The position numbers and the translations under genes were made by a program. Positions 32,551 through 43,357 of a stretch of DNA of 64,000 bases are shown here, in pieces. The notes under the pieces were generated by a model, which had not been told where the DNA came from, did no database searches, and saw nothing but the letters and a program-made list of their open reading frames with translations. Each line of letters starts with the position of its first letter. Position 1 is the stretch's first letter. Source of the DNA: Tenrec ecaudatus (taxonomy: Eukaryota; Chordata; Mammalia; Afrosoricida; Tenrecidae); contig NC_134540.1 in NCBI RefSeq assembly GCF_050624435.1, positions 105,615,739-105,679,738 on the forward strand, written 5' to 3'.

Positions 32551-32837
32551 CTTTCTGTGATTTTAATAGTTGTTTTTGGCTAGTAGAATTTAAATTTTTA
32601 TTAGTGTATTTTTCTTTGTAATTACTGTTATATGTACCTTTTTAATGACATACGATGACATTTGCTTACTTTCATCAAATTTTTTTTGAAGTTTTGCACT
32701 TCATTTAGGCTTTTAATCCATGTGGCACTTGTCATTCTGTGTTGGGTGATATGGAGATCAAATTATAATTTTTGTTTCCCTGGGGAACAATATTACATTT
32801 TTTTGTTCAAGATTCCTTATTGAAACACTTTCTTTTA

Positions 32838-33735
32838 TTTTTTTAATATTTTATTGGGGGCTCATACAACTCTTTTTTTTCTGAGTATCTGATTTATTAA
32901 AAATGCAACAATCTGTAAATGGAGATAAATTATTTTGGAAGCAGTACCAAACACTGAGAGCATCTAATTGCACATTGGCCTCTAATGCACAGGAAAAAGA
33001 GCGTCCTGTCCGCTGAAGGGACAGGGTTGTTGTCTTCTCAGAATCAAAACCGCGGGGCTCCATAGTCGTCTGGCATCCGCTCAATGTTGTATCTGTGGTT
33101 AGAAATGTACATGATAGGGACTCCTGGGATCTTCCGATTCTTCGCTTTAGGTCTCGGTCAACTGTGGCCACAATGTAACACTTGTGCTGCGTTAATCTCT
33201 GCATTAAGCAGTCATCTGCGTAGGTTCCTTTGTACGTGCATGGTAACCGTTCAAATCTTGGGTCCTTGGCGATCCTTAGGGCCACTCGATACTTCTGCCC
33301 TAACTTCTCAATTTCAGCCATGACACAGTCAGTTATACAAGGAATACACTTGGCATACAGACAGTCCATCATTGACTGCACTAGGTCCAGTTTGGCTTTG
33401 ATGGAGAAGTTGATAAAGTTGGTATCAACCAGGATGTGGTAAGGCGGGCCCAGCTGTGTGTTATATTGGAAGAACAAGCAGGAAGGGTGTTGGGGGACTT
33501 CTCTTTCTTTGAGTGCGCTGGGGTCTTTCTTTTCTTTCTTTTTAGGTTTTAATCTGTCTTTTTCTTTAAGCCTCTGGTCTCTGAGACTGAGCATTCGCTT
33601 CACGGTCGCATGTTTCCTTGTTTTCTTGTGCTTCCCCATCTTCCAGCCACACTTCGCTTCTCGCTTCTGCAGTCACTGCCGGCGCGAGCTTTTTCGCTCA
33701 TACAACTCTTATCACAATCCATCCATCCATCCATT
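32838..33735 (-). repeat. tenrec-type L1 3' end, split by the FCF1 retrocopy
   Basis: 32838-32874 (AATATTTTATTGGGGGCTCA) and 33696-33735 (GCTCATACAACTCTTATCAC) are the two halves. The retrocopy therefore landed after this L1 copy had inserted. Confidence 0.75.
32872..33695 (-). pseudogene. FCF1: FCF1 processed pseudogene (recent retrocopy)
   Basis: FCF1/UTP24 is the PIN-domain nuclease of the small-subunit processome that cuts pre-18S rRNA in the nucleolus; the normal protein has 198 residues. Here the frame opens at 33639 with [16 protein letters not shown], then a lysine-rich N-terminus and the PIN domain from about residue 66, with acidic residues in ILVDTNF (Asp72), YADD (142-143) and TVDRD (161, 163). 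It is co-linear without introns. One base is missing after codon 168 (at about 33135), so the last 30 codons are read out of frame and the frame runs on to about 32851. In the original frame the rest is uninterrupted to a TGA at 33046-33044. About 50 bp of 5' UTR, a 3' UTR, AATAAA (32898-32893) and a poly-A tail are present. The duplication GCTCATACAACTCTT is perfect (32860-32874, 33696-33710). No promoter of its own is evident. Confidence 0.95.
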
Positions 33736-33984
33736 ATGAAACATTTTCTTTACACTCTCAATTTCCTCCCATCCAATTTGCTGTTGTTTCTTGATTTCTA
33801 TTTGCTTCTTCATTCTACCCTCTAAATGATGGTGTGACCTACACGTTTCTCTTCTTTTGTCTACCTGTCTTCTGTCAGAATTCGTTTTAGATAAACTCAC
33901 TCAAGCTCATGGCCATGAGCAACATCTGTAGGCTGAAGAATCCCCTCCGTCTGCTTACCCTCTTCCTTCAGCCATCCACACAAT

Positions 33985-34255
33985 TCCTTCCCAGCACTCA
34001 GGCCCTTGTCAAACGTCATCTCTTCAAATACCTGCTATAACTATTCTGTAAAATAACAGCAAACATAATTTTTTAATATTCGTAACTTACCTTATTTTAT
34101 ATCAAATAATTATGTGTAATTTCTTAACATAAGAAATATACTATATATTGTTTATCCAGCACTAGAATACATGCTTCATGGACTTGATTGCTGATACATG
34201 TAAGTGACTAAGAATATTTCCCAGCACATTGTAGATGCTTAATGAATATGGGTTA
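33985..34255 (+). repeat. L2 3' end
   Basis: ACGTCATCTCTTCAAATACC, then CACTAGAATACATGCTTCAT and CAGCACATTGTAGATGCTTA follow the L2 3' consensus. Confidence 0.65.
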
Positions 34256-35925
34256 TAAAAAAGTCAATGATTACCTCCATTTATATAGTACTTTATTGTT
34301 CATGAAACTTTTATGTGTATATAACTATGTTTCTTCTAGAATAATTTTAATCCTCAGTAGCATTATTTAGCTTACATTCATAAATGTCAAAGCAATAACA
34401 TCTCCTTTCTTGAAGGCTTCTTAAATATTTAGACTTAAATCCCTTGATGTTATTCTTAGTTCTATACAAGATTATACATGTGATTCCATCATTTTGAAGA
34501 CATAGAATTATGGTTCTTAGATGTCTCTGTGCCATGCTATTCTCTCATTTAATCTTTCACATGAATGAAAGGTAATTATTAGAAAATGACAAGCCTTTCA
34601 AACTAGTGCATTCACAAATTCCTGAGAGGTCCAGGGTTATTTAGATCATCAGTTCTAAATAATGTTGCTTTAGACAGAATACATATTTACAAGCCCACAT
34701 GGATTTTGGTAAAACCATGAAATTTTTGCTGGAAGCAAAATATGACAAAGCACTCTTAGTCACCCCCACAGTCAGCATCTGATTCCTAGACTCGCGGTCC
34801 CCAGTTCCACACAGTGTTACCAAGCAGACGTGGTTTCTGCTTCAGAGCCCCTTCCAGGAAGCATACAAAGAACAGTATCCAGACGGAACAGGGTTGCTAC
34901 ATCAGTGAAGTCCTTGTAACTAAATTGGTAAAAATATATATTTAGGGAGTTTGAGCATCCAGAAAAACTCATTCATTTACCATGTCTCCTGAGGATTTTG
35001 AAGTGTGTAACACGAGAATTTTGGTTACTTCTGTTCACATTACTGGTTGACATCATTCCACAAAAACAAATAGGATGAATTTGCTCTCATCTTTCCCCAA
35101 GGACACAAAATGAGAGCTTGCGGCTGATGTTAAAATAGATTTCTAATTATCCAGAAACTCAATGGGCTAATAATATAACCAAATGTCCTGGCACTCAACT
35201 GTATACTGACAGTTCTTAATCTCAAAGCACGTGTTCGAGAAGACATGGGAAAGATTCCAGGCATTTTCCAGAGGCAGTGAAGCTCCAAGTCTTGTTGACA
35301 GAACTGCGGAAGACAGAGGTGACAAAATGCTTAACCAGGGAACCATGGACATTTAAAGCTTCTTATCAGAACAGAGCTAACTGCTTTGCTCAATAGAAAT
35401 CCCTTTCTAAGGTGGTTGGACTCAGTCAACTGATTACAAATGAAACAGGAAACGGAGTCAACAGCAATGACTTTGGTTGGAGACTAGTAGTGTATAGATA
35501 TCTTCAAGAGCAGCCCTGGTGTCTAATGTGCTACAGAATGGGGCTTCAGACTAAGGGCAGGTTGTATCTTCAGAATCCTTAACAATATAATCAATAATTA
35601 TTGATTTGTCAGAAGAGGCATACAACTCTAATATGTAATCTCTAAATCTCAAGGGCTTCATTCAATAACAATTAAAAAAATCACAGTACAATATGGACTG
35701 GAAGAAAGAGATTTGGCTCCATATAGTCATTCAGAGACTCAGTATCTTCCCATCTAGTGGTCCTTTCAGCATCTAGAGACCTGGAGTTCTTGGAAAAGTC
35801 TTTGCATGCAACCAACAGACAAAAGAAGAAAGGTGCTTGGAGAATCCCAATGGAAGGAGTAAGGGACAAATCTGGAAGTGCCACACATCATCTTTCCTCC
35901 ACATCCAATTAGAAAGTTGAGCTAT
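34256..35925. other. repeat-poor single-copy stretch
   Basis: About 1.7 kb without any repeat I recognise, the longest such block in the window. Small frames only, none with a family resemblance. A candidate place for conserved non-coding DNA. Confidence 0.4.
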
Positions 35926-35937
35926 ATGATGTCATGT

Positions 35938-36420
35938 AGGCCAAAATTTCTTAAACTAGGTTGTGACCCCATATGAGATTATATAAGTGAAAGTGGATGG
36001 GGGGGGGTGTCACAAAAATGTTGGCAACAGTAAAAGTTTTATGAACACTTAGTGGCCAAAATTAATTCAAAATCAAACACACGATGAATTGGAGGTGCTT
36101 CTGGAAGCTCACGTCTGTGATGCCTCACTGGACTTCCCTGCAGCTTTAATTCTGAGCATACAACAAGCACACTTTACAGAAACATGAGTGTTTAATTGGA
36201 CCAAGTAAAGACAAAAGCCCTCTAACACGATTTCTCTACCATCATTGCTATATATGTATGTAAGGGTGAATATCAATTTTTAAAAATTAAGCAGAAAACA
36301 ATGTATTTTCACAAATTAAAGCTACTATTTGAGAAATTATGAGGAATATTTATATTTAATGACAAAAATACTTTTCAGCTATGGCTAAGTGGCTGAATTT
36401 AGGCAGGAGCAGTAAAAATC
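35938..36420. repeat. hAT (Charlie-like) DNA transposon remnant
   Basis: TTTCTTAAACTAGGTTGTGACCCC at the left is a hAT-type terminus, followed by TTGGCAACAGTAAAAGTTT, GTGATGCCTCACTGGACTTC and ATGGCTAAGTGGCTGAAT. The other terminus was not pinned down. It has a G run at 36000-36007. Confidence 0.45.
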
Positions 36421-36429
36421 CTGATGACA

Positions 36430-37479
36430 ATGAGGCAGAGCCTTCACTCCAAGTTGTAGTACCCCTAAATTGACGAGAAACAGAAACTATGGGGATTCTG
36501 AGAAGATGACTAACAGTCACAGGGACAGGAGAAGCCCCTCTTCAGCCATCAGGAGAAAACGAATGAGACCAATAAGCCCTGGAAACATGGACGACAACTT
36601 GAAAGTTAAATGGACCAAGGCCGCCACCTCCAGAATCTGGAGCAAGGCAGCGGAGAGAGGCTAAGATACACAGGAGGCACTCAGTACTAGCCCCTGGTTT
36701 TCAGACACTATCACTGTGTGCTCCCCAACAGGTAGCTGACCACTGGCCAGGGCCACCACTGATTCCTCTCCCAACACAGGCAGTCACCGCTGCTGCAGTG
36801 TGCACTCAGGGAGACCTGATCCTGAGCCCCCACACTGAGGCCCCCCTCAACCCTCCTGGCCATTGTGAGCAGTTGCTGCTGTCACGCATGCGCCTAACTT
36901 AGAAAGCAGCCAGTCTTGAGCTCTTTGACCCTCCTGGGCCCCAGATCCTTCTTGGCATGCTCTTGATGGGGAGAAAAGTCATTCTAGAGCTCTCTCACCC
37001 CGCAGGGCCCCAGCTTCCACCTGTTCTGCTCCTGACAGAGCCCTCTGACTCACATGAGCTTCAGCTTCCACCAAGCACCCTCGTGACTCTGAGATCTGCC
37101 ACTCCTGAGTCCTCCCGCCTGCTGGATCCCCAGCTGCCTCTGGATGCACTCCCCATGTGGAGAACTCCTACTTCTCGGCCCCTGCACAGGCTGCATCTGC
37201 CACTACTATCTCTGTGTGTGTTGCCAGCTCCAGATCCATCATCTTCCTAAGCCCCTGCCTCCACACTCTACCATGCCCCCCATGCCCACCCTGGCTCCTA
37301 GCTCTTCTGAAACCTGAAAAAACCGCAAGCCTCGAGGGCTGAAGGAAGAGCCAAAGCAAGCAGGAGGGGTTTTAGATTGTTTTTTATGGTTGGTTATTTT
37401 TGGTTGTGATCCTCCCCCCTTCTTTTCTCTTCTCCTCTTTTCTCTTGTAACATATTTTTATACCCATTTCTTTGACAAG
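36430..37479 (+). mobile_element. L1 5' UTR (part 1)
   Basis: GC-rich leader of about 1 kb (GAGAGAGGCTAAGATACACA, then C-rich text with CTCCTGGGCCCCAGATCC). After the LTR and RTE insertions it is followed by L1 ORF1, so I read it as an L1 5' UTR with its internal promoter. Open frames of up to 97 codons here match no L1 protein. Confidence 0.5.
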
Positions 37480-38120
37480 TGTGTTAGGCAGAGTTTTCGA
37501 AAGAAACAAAACCAAGACACTTGATTATATATATGAAGGTCTATACAGTGAGAAGGAGTATAACAGCTAATTAGTCCACACAGCAGCACAGAGGGCTCAG
37601 TTCAACTCACTTTCATGGAACAGTTAATTTACTGGAAGTCCTTGACTCACGTGGGCTGCTGGGTGCAAAGTCAAGGAAGCAGACAGCTAAGTCCTCCCTC
37701 GGGCAAGGAAGGCAGAGTCTGCCCACAGGCAGCAAACAGCAGCGTGGGTCAACAGTCAGTAGCTTGGAAGTTTAGTGAAGCAAGCCCACATGGGATATCG
37801 AATTCAAGCAATGCAAGGTGACAGGATCCACCATCCTCAAGCTTAAGTGATATATGCACCAGCAGCATAGCGAAGCAGATTTTGAAGGAGCCTCAAGCTC
37901 TAGTGACATGATCCATTATCCACAGGTTGGCTTGGTCCTCAGGTGGTGTAGCACAGAGGTTGAGACAGAAAGCTAGCTAAAGCAGCCACACACTGGTCTG
38001 ATCACCAGAGAGCAAGAGAGACAGGGGTGGCCCTTGAAGAGCTATTTATCTCTTTGCCCTCCAATCAAACTATGACCACGTGTTCCTATTGGCCAGGTGG
38101 GCACAATAACCTAACTATCA
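37480..38120 (+). mobile_element. solo LTR, family C (641 bp)
   Basis: TGTGTTAGGCAGAGTTTTCG to AACCTAACTATCA. CAAG flanks both sides (37476-37479, 38121-38124), or ACAAG if the last A is shared. The 3' quarter (GAGCTATTTATCTCTTTG, TATTGGCCAGGTGGGCACAA) links it to families A and B; the middle is distinct. Confidence 0.8.
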
Positions 38121-38139
38121 CAAGAAGGAATTGCCAGAC

Positions 38140-39275
38140 GTTAAGCTGGATTCAGAAGACCACATGGAACAAGGGATATCATTGCTGATGTCGGATGGAC
38201 CCTGTCTCAAAGCAAAGAACACCAGAAAGATGTTGACTGTGTTTCATTGTCTATGCTAAGGCCTTCGACTGTGTGAGCTCTGACACACTGTGGCTCACCT
38301 GGAGAAGAATGGGAATTCTGGAACACTTCTTTGTGCTCATTTGGAAGGTGAAGATGGAGTTGTACAACAAGAACAAGGAAATATTGAATGGGTTAGCATC
38401 AGGAAACGTGTCTGACAAGGCTGTGTCCTCTCACCATACTTGTTCAATCTATATGCTGAGCAAATCATCAGAAGTTGGATTATATGAAGAAGAGTGCAGT
38501 ATCAGGATTGGAGGAAGGCTAATTAACAACCTGTGGTATGCAGATGACAACTTTTCTTGTTGAAAATGAGGAGGAATTGATAAAGCTCAAGGACTGTAGC
38601 CTAGAGCATGAATTATAACTCAATGTGAGGAAGACCGAAATCCTCACAACTGGGCCAATAGGTAATATCTTAGAGAAAAGGTTGATTTTGTCATGCTTGG
38701 ATCCATACTCAATGCTCAGGTAAGCAGCAGATCAAAAGACATATTGCATTGGATAGCTATGTTGCACAAGACCTCTTTAGAGTACTGAAGAGCAAGGTTG
38801 TTTCTTTCAGGGCTGAGGCGCTCCTTCAGCAAGCCAGGGTGTTCTTCTGAGCATCCTATGCGTGTGAAGGTTGGACATGGAATAAAGAGGACCAAAGAAG
38901 AATCGATGCATTTGAATTGTGGTGCTGGAGAAGAATATTGGAAGTAGCATGGGCTGCTGAAAGGACAAACCAATCTGTACTGGAAGAAACCAGACCACAG
39001 TGCGCCTTAGAAGTAAGGAGGGCAAGACTTTGTCCTACATACTGCGAACATACTGTCAGGAGAGACCAGGCCTTGGAGAATGACATCAGGTTTGGTAAAG
39101 TGGAGTGGTCCCAAAAAAGAGGATCAGATGGATCGACACAGTGACTGCATCAATGGGCTCAGGCACAGGAACTATTCTGAGGGTGGTACCGGACTGTGCA
39201 GTGTTTTGTTCTGTTGTCCACAAGGTCGTGATGGGTAAGCCACCTTGATGGCAGCCAACGATAACATTACTTCTT
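38140..39275 (+). pseudogene. RTE LINE, reverse-transcriptase region to 3' end
   Basis: The longest RTE copy here, about 1.1 kb. The frame at 38273-38563 ends in RLINNLWYADDNFSC, with the reverse-transcriptase YADD catalytic motif. Downstream come DAFELWCWRR-type text (from GATGCATTTGAATTGTGGTG) and the 3' tail near AAGGTCGTGATGGGTAAGC. Several frameshifts and stops make it inactive. The endonuclease part is missing. It sits between the LTR and the resumed L1. Confidence 0.88.
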
Positions 39276-40740
39276 ATCACTTTTCCCAAAATCAAATTTG
39301 TTTCAATAAATTTTTCATAAATTTTGGTCTTTCCTTCTATTTTTTTCCCTCCCTTTTCTCTTCTCTTTTTCTATCTCTCTTTTCCTCCTGTTTCCCCATT
39401 GAGGTACCTATTAAGCCTCTCCTAAAACACAGTGAAATATCTTCATACAAACTAGCCTCCCTCCCACCCTTAACAGCTACATCACAGTGTTGCAGAGACA
39501 GCAGAAAACATCAGAGCACACAAACACCAAACAAACCAAAAGCAAAATCAAGAAAAATAGACACAAACAAGAGAACAATACCCAAATCCAAAAGTATTTA
39601 ATGAAGAAAATATTCAGAAATGACCAGAAGTGCAATTCATAAGAACGATATTCAGATCCTTCCAACAAGTGGAGCAAGAGCTCAAAGGAGTTGAGAAAGA
39701 ATTAGGAAAACTAAAAATACTACAACAGAAAAAAACAAATAGAAAACCCAAAGACGAACACTAAGGTAACTTCGAAAGATCAGAGTGATATAAATGAATA
39801 CATGGAAGGCTAAATTAATGGGTTGGAAGACAAATCCCTTGACTACAACTAAAGAGAGAAGCAATTAACAAAAAGAGCAGAGGATTCGGAAAAAAAGCCT
39901 AAGAACTATGTGGGACACTATCAAGAGAACAACTTTCATCTTATTGGGATTCTGGAGCAAAAAGAGACCAAAAAGATCTACAGAGAAAATAGTGTAAGAA
40001 CTCTTAGAAGAAAACTTCGGTAATACCATGAAAGAGGAAAAAAATATTCAAGAAGCTTAGAGGATCCTAAATAGGATAGGTCCCCAAAAGAAAAACCACA
40101 TGTCATACCATAGTCAAACTCCAATATCAAAGACCAGGGAGAATCCCAAGAGCAGTCACCTGCAAAGGAAAACCAATAAGAGTAAGAGTGTATTTTCCAG
40201 CAGAACACACACAGGCAAAGCAAAGGAATGACATATATAAAGCCCTGAAAGGAATAACAAAACACAGCTGCTAACCGAGGATCTTATCTCGGGTGAAACT
40301 AAACCTGTCTTTCAAACATGAGGGCGAAATAAGGAAATAATGGTATTTCCAGAGAAGGAGAAATTAAAGGAATTTTCAGAAACACGATCAGCATGACAAA
40401 AACACTAAAAGGAATCCTTTGGACAGAGAACCAACAATAAGAACAACAAGTGATAGATCAACATACACGATAACACCATCCAGAAACCAACATACCTGAA
40501 ACGCTCGTCAGAGCATCGCCGAAATACAGGAAGAACAAAGAAATCAATTGCACCACCAAAGGCACACAGCAAAATAGCAACAAATCCACATATATCAATA
40601 ATGCCACTGGGGAGGAGATTGTATAAGAAGACCCATTCGTATGCTGTCTACAAGAAAAACCTTAAACAAAAAGACTGACAGAGACTAAACATCAAAGGAT
40701 GGGAAAAAAATTACCAAACTAACATCACAAAAAAGAAAGA
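39276..40740 (+). pseudogene. L1 ORF1 and start of ORF2, broken
   Basis: 39330-39400 is C/T-rich leader. 39600-40440 carries ORF1-like text: GAGCAAGAGCTCAAAGGAGT (coiled-coil part), ACATATATAAAGCCCTGAAA, and GGAATCCTTTGGACAGAGAA at the end. From 40440 on, CATTCGTATGCTGTCTACAA (the ..PICCLQET.. region) is the beginning of the ORF2 endonuclease. Many frameshifts. HAL1 (ORF1-only L1 relative) is an alternative for the ORF1 part. Confidence 0.65.
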
Positions 40741-40742
40741 AA

Positions 40743-40933
40743 ATCAAACTCGCGGCCATTGGGTTGATTCTGACTCATCGCGATCCTACAGAACAGGGTA
40801 GAACTGCCACTGTGGGTTTCGGAGACTATTACTCTTGATGGGAGTTGGCAGCCTGGCCTCTCTCCTGTGGATCAGCTGGTGGTTTCCAACTGCTGGACCA
40901 GCGTGGAACCATGATGTTGCCAGGGCTCCCGCA
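40743..40933 (-). repeat. AfroSINE
   Basis: ACTCGCGGCCATTGGGTTGA to head complement GTTGCCAGGGCTCCC. It retains CpGs, suggesting relative youth. Confidence 0.88.
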
Positions 40934-40944
40934 AAAGCAGGAGT

Positions 40945-41020
40945 AGCAGTGTTTCATTCTGTTCTGCATAGCAGAGTTGCTCTCCGTCAGAACTGACGCA
41001 ACATAACAACTACAACTGAC
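40945..41020 (+). repeat. RTE LINE extreme 3' end
   Basis: CAGTGTTTCATTCTGTTCTG, then CTCCGTCAGAACTGACGC and an ACATAACAACTACAAC tail. Confidence 0.65.
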
Positions 41021-41199
41021 TGCCTCCAGAGGAGAAGAAACCAGCCCTTTCCACCTGATGCCTGGCTTCCTAGCTCTGTCCATACCTGGGCATGCCACTT
41101 CAATTCCCCAGACTCCCTATGGATCCCGCCAGGCTCCTGGAGTAGAGACTCAAGCCAGACTGCTGTGGTCCCCAACTGGTTCCATCCACCAACTATAGG

Positions 41200-41330
41200 T
41201 CCTTGGTTACATTACTTTGTCTTTCTGAGTTTCTGATTGACCAATACCTTAAAATGGTAACAATAGTGACATCCATCTACTACCTAGGTTTTTAGGATGA
41301 GTAGATGAATGAATATTTAAAAACAGATTA
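41200..41330 (+). repeat. MIR
   Basis: TTGGTTACATTACTTTGTCT, CCTTAAAATGGTAACAATAG and ACTACCTAGGTTTTTAGGAT follow the MIR core. Confidence 0.6.
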
Positions 41331-41649
41331 ACGTATTAACCGACACCTTGGTAAGCATGCTATCACTATAAAAATCACTACTTACAACAAAAAATTACAC
41401 ATCCCAGTGACAGGATCTTAAACATATATTATTTTTAGAAAATAAATAAATATTCCTTTGTTTGCCAAATTTCTTCAACTTCCAGATAAGATTAGGAGTA
41501 GCAGCAAGATCTTTCAAAACAATATCAAAATGGGGGGAGGGATCTACTGGACTTCAAACTTAAAAACCAAGATTTGGTTAGAGCCTAAAGCCAGCCTATG
41601 TCTGTGACCTGCGGATTCACGGTCTTCCTACAGTTGTAGAATGTTCCCA

Positions 41650-42010
41650 GGTTAATCTTTCCGAAACTTCCTCTGGTTGTTTTCTTTCAGGTACAAACCC
41701 ATTTAAGGTGTCCTCGTTGCTCAGCCTCTGAGATCCCCCATGTTCTGGCTCTCACCAGGCATTCAAGGCTACCTTCCAAGAACTCTTCTGCCATTTGTGA
41801 CCCATGCAAACTGGATAATCCTGCTTCTGCACTTACTCCTCTCTCTCTCCTCTGCTTATCTGCTCTCTCTCCTTCCTAGAAGGTATCTCACCTTTCTCTC
41901 TCATGCTGGCTCTTGAAAACTCATCCGTCCTCCAGGGCCCAGGAAAATGCCTTTTTCCTTAGGAACATTTCCCCGATCTTTCTGACTCTATCATACTTGG
42001 GTAGCACCTC
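41650..42010 (+). repeat. possible L2
   Basis: CTCATCCGTCCTCCAGGGCC and TTTCCCCGATCTTTCTGAC resemble L2 3' regions. Diverged. Confidence 0.4.
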
Positions 42011-42035
42011 TTAAGTCAAACATTTTGTGATAGAT

Positions 42036-42037
42036 GA

Positions 42038-42109
<72 letters not shown>

Positions 42110-42111
42110 AA
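42036..42111 (+). repeat. (GAAA)19 microsatellite
   Basis: 76 bp of perfect GAAA units. It directly abuts an LTR fragment and may mark its lost end. Confidence 0.97.
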
Positions 42112-42116
42112 CATAG

Positions 42117-42389
42117 ATACCCCTGCCAGCGCTGAGAAGCTTACTACAATGTCACTGAATCCAAAGAGTTTCTACCAATATGCCTGAGATCATCCTGCAC
42201 TTGGCATCATTGCATGTGTTTCGTGAGTCTGAAGAGAACTGTATATATTGATATCGGGCATATGGGCTTGGCTTGGACTGGGCTGGGATGTTTTCTTAAG
42301 GTTCAACTTCTCTTATATATAAACCTCTTTCTTATACATAGATGAGTGTCTTCATGAATTGGTTTCTCTAGTCTACCCAGACTAACACT
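42117..42389 (-). repeat. LTR family A, partial
   Basis: CCCTGCCAGCGCTGAGAAGC to TAGTCTACCCAGACTAACAC. The other half is missing beyond the (GAAA)n. Confidence 0.8.
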
Positions 42390-42540
42390 ATATACATCTC
42401 ATTCAACTTTCTGTTTTCTATACAACCGAGCAAGATGACCTTTTTAGTAAATACACACTAAGCATTTATTCATACAATGAATTTAAGACATCGATATTAT
42501 TTTTTTTAAAACAAACTTTTATTGAGGACTTAGTGTGTGC

Positions 42541-42735
42541 CAGGAGGAGCACTGGTGGCATAGTGGTTATGCGTTGGGTTGTGGCCCGCAGGTTTGGCAG
42601 TTCAAACCGCCAGCTGCTCCAGGGGAGAAATGCTGGGCTTTCTACTCCTATAAACAGTTCTAGTCTTGGAAACCCACAGGGGCCATTCTCCCTTGTCCCA
42701 CAGCTTCTCTACGAGTTAGTATTGACTCGATGGTG
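42541..42735 (+). repeat. AfroSINE
   Basis: Head GGAGCACTGGTGGCATAGTG, B-box region GCAGTTCAAACCGCC, and tail CGAGTTAGTATTGACTCGAT. Confidence 0.9.
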
Positions 42736-42838
42736 CTGGGAATGTGTGCTAGACCGTGCTCTCACAGCCTTCCCATGTACCTGTCATTTAATTTCTTATA
42801 GACATCTCCAAGTAAACAATATTGACATTTAATTTTCC

Positions 42839-43036
42839 AGGAGCCCTGATGGTGTAGTGGTTACACATTGGGCTGTGATCTTATGATCAACATTTTGAAA
42901 CCACTGGCCACACTGTGGGAGAAAGATGAGGCTTTTGACCTCTGTAAAGAGTCACAGTCTCAGAAATCCACAGGGGGCAGTTTACCTTGCCCTTTAGGGT
43001 CTCCACGAGTTAGAATTCACTCAATGGCAGTGAGTT
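42839..43036 (+). repeat. AfroSINE
   Basis: Head GGAGCCCTGATGGTGTAGTG to tail GAGTTAGAATTCACTCAATG. Confidence 0.9.
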
Positions 43037-43085
43037 CATTTTTTATAGTTAAATTTTCAGTGTTTGGAGCTACTTTGTGGGTATA

Positions 43086-43248
43086 AAAACTTCACTGCTT
43101 TTGAGTTGATTCTGATTCAGAATAGTCCTGTAGGACAGGGTACAACCACTTCATAGAATTTCTGATACATTTTTTCCCCACGGAGGGGTTTGTGAGTTCC
43201 AACCTATGGCCTTTCCATTAGCAGCTCAACACAACTGGGCCACTATTT
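43086..43248 (-). repeat. AfroSINE
   Basis: ACTTCACTGCTTTTGAGTTG to GGCCACTA. Opposite in direction to the two preceding copies. Confidence 0.85.
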
Positions 43249-43357
43249 TATGTATAGCTCAATAAATAATTCACTAATGTGCCATGCATACATGCTAAGG
43301 TTCAATACAGTATCAGAGGAAATAAAATACAAACATATGTATTTAGGTAAACTCATT

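Larger units (their letters stand above)
29344..32837 (-). pseudogene. L1 ORF2 remnants (part 2 of mosaic)
   Basis: An 85-codon minus frame (29706-29449) contains NLDRLITKEEIGQGIKKNSQ, resembling the N-terminal side of L1 reverse transcriptase, and ends [12 protein letters not shown] (usual NSFYEASITLIPKP). From 30000 to 31250 the sequence is older LINE (CTGCATGGTTTCTGCTGAAA region). 31890-32837 returns to L1 3'-end text. All frames are broken. Insertions are listed separately. Confidence 0.65.

Noticed and set aside
33084-33739. Plus-strand frames of 70-93 codons
   Set aside because: Antisense shadows of the FCF1 retrocopy.
42541-42620. tRNA gene
   Set aside because: The A/B-box-like sequence is the tRNA-derived head of an AfroSINE; no intact cloverleaf. 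The same applies to the other SINE heads.
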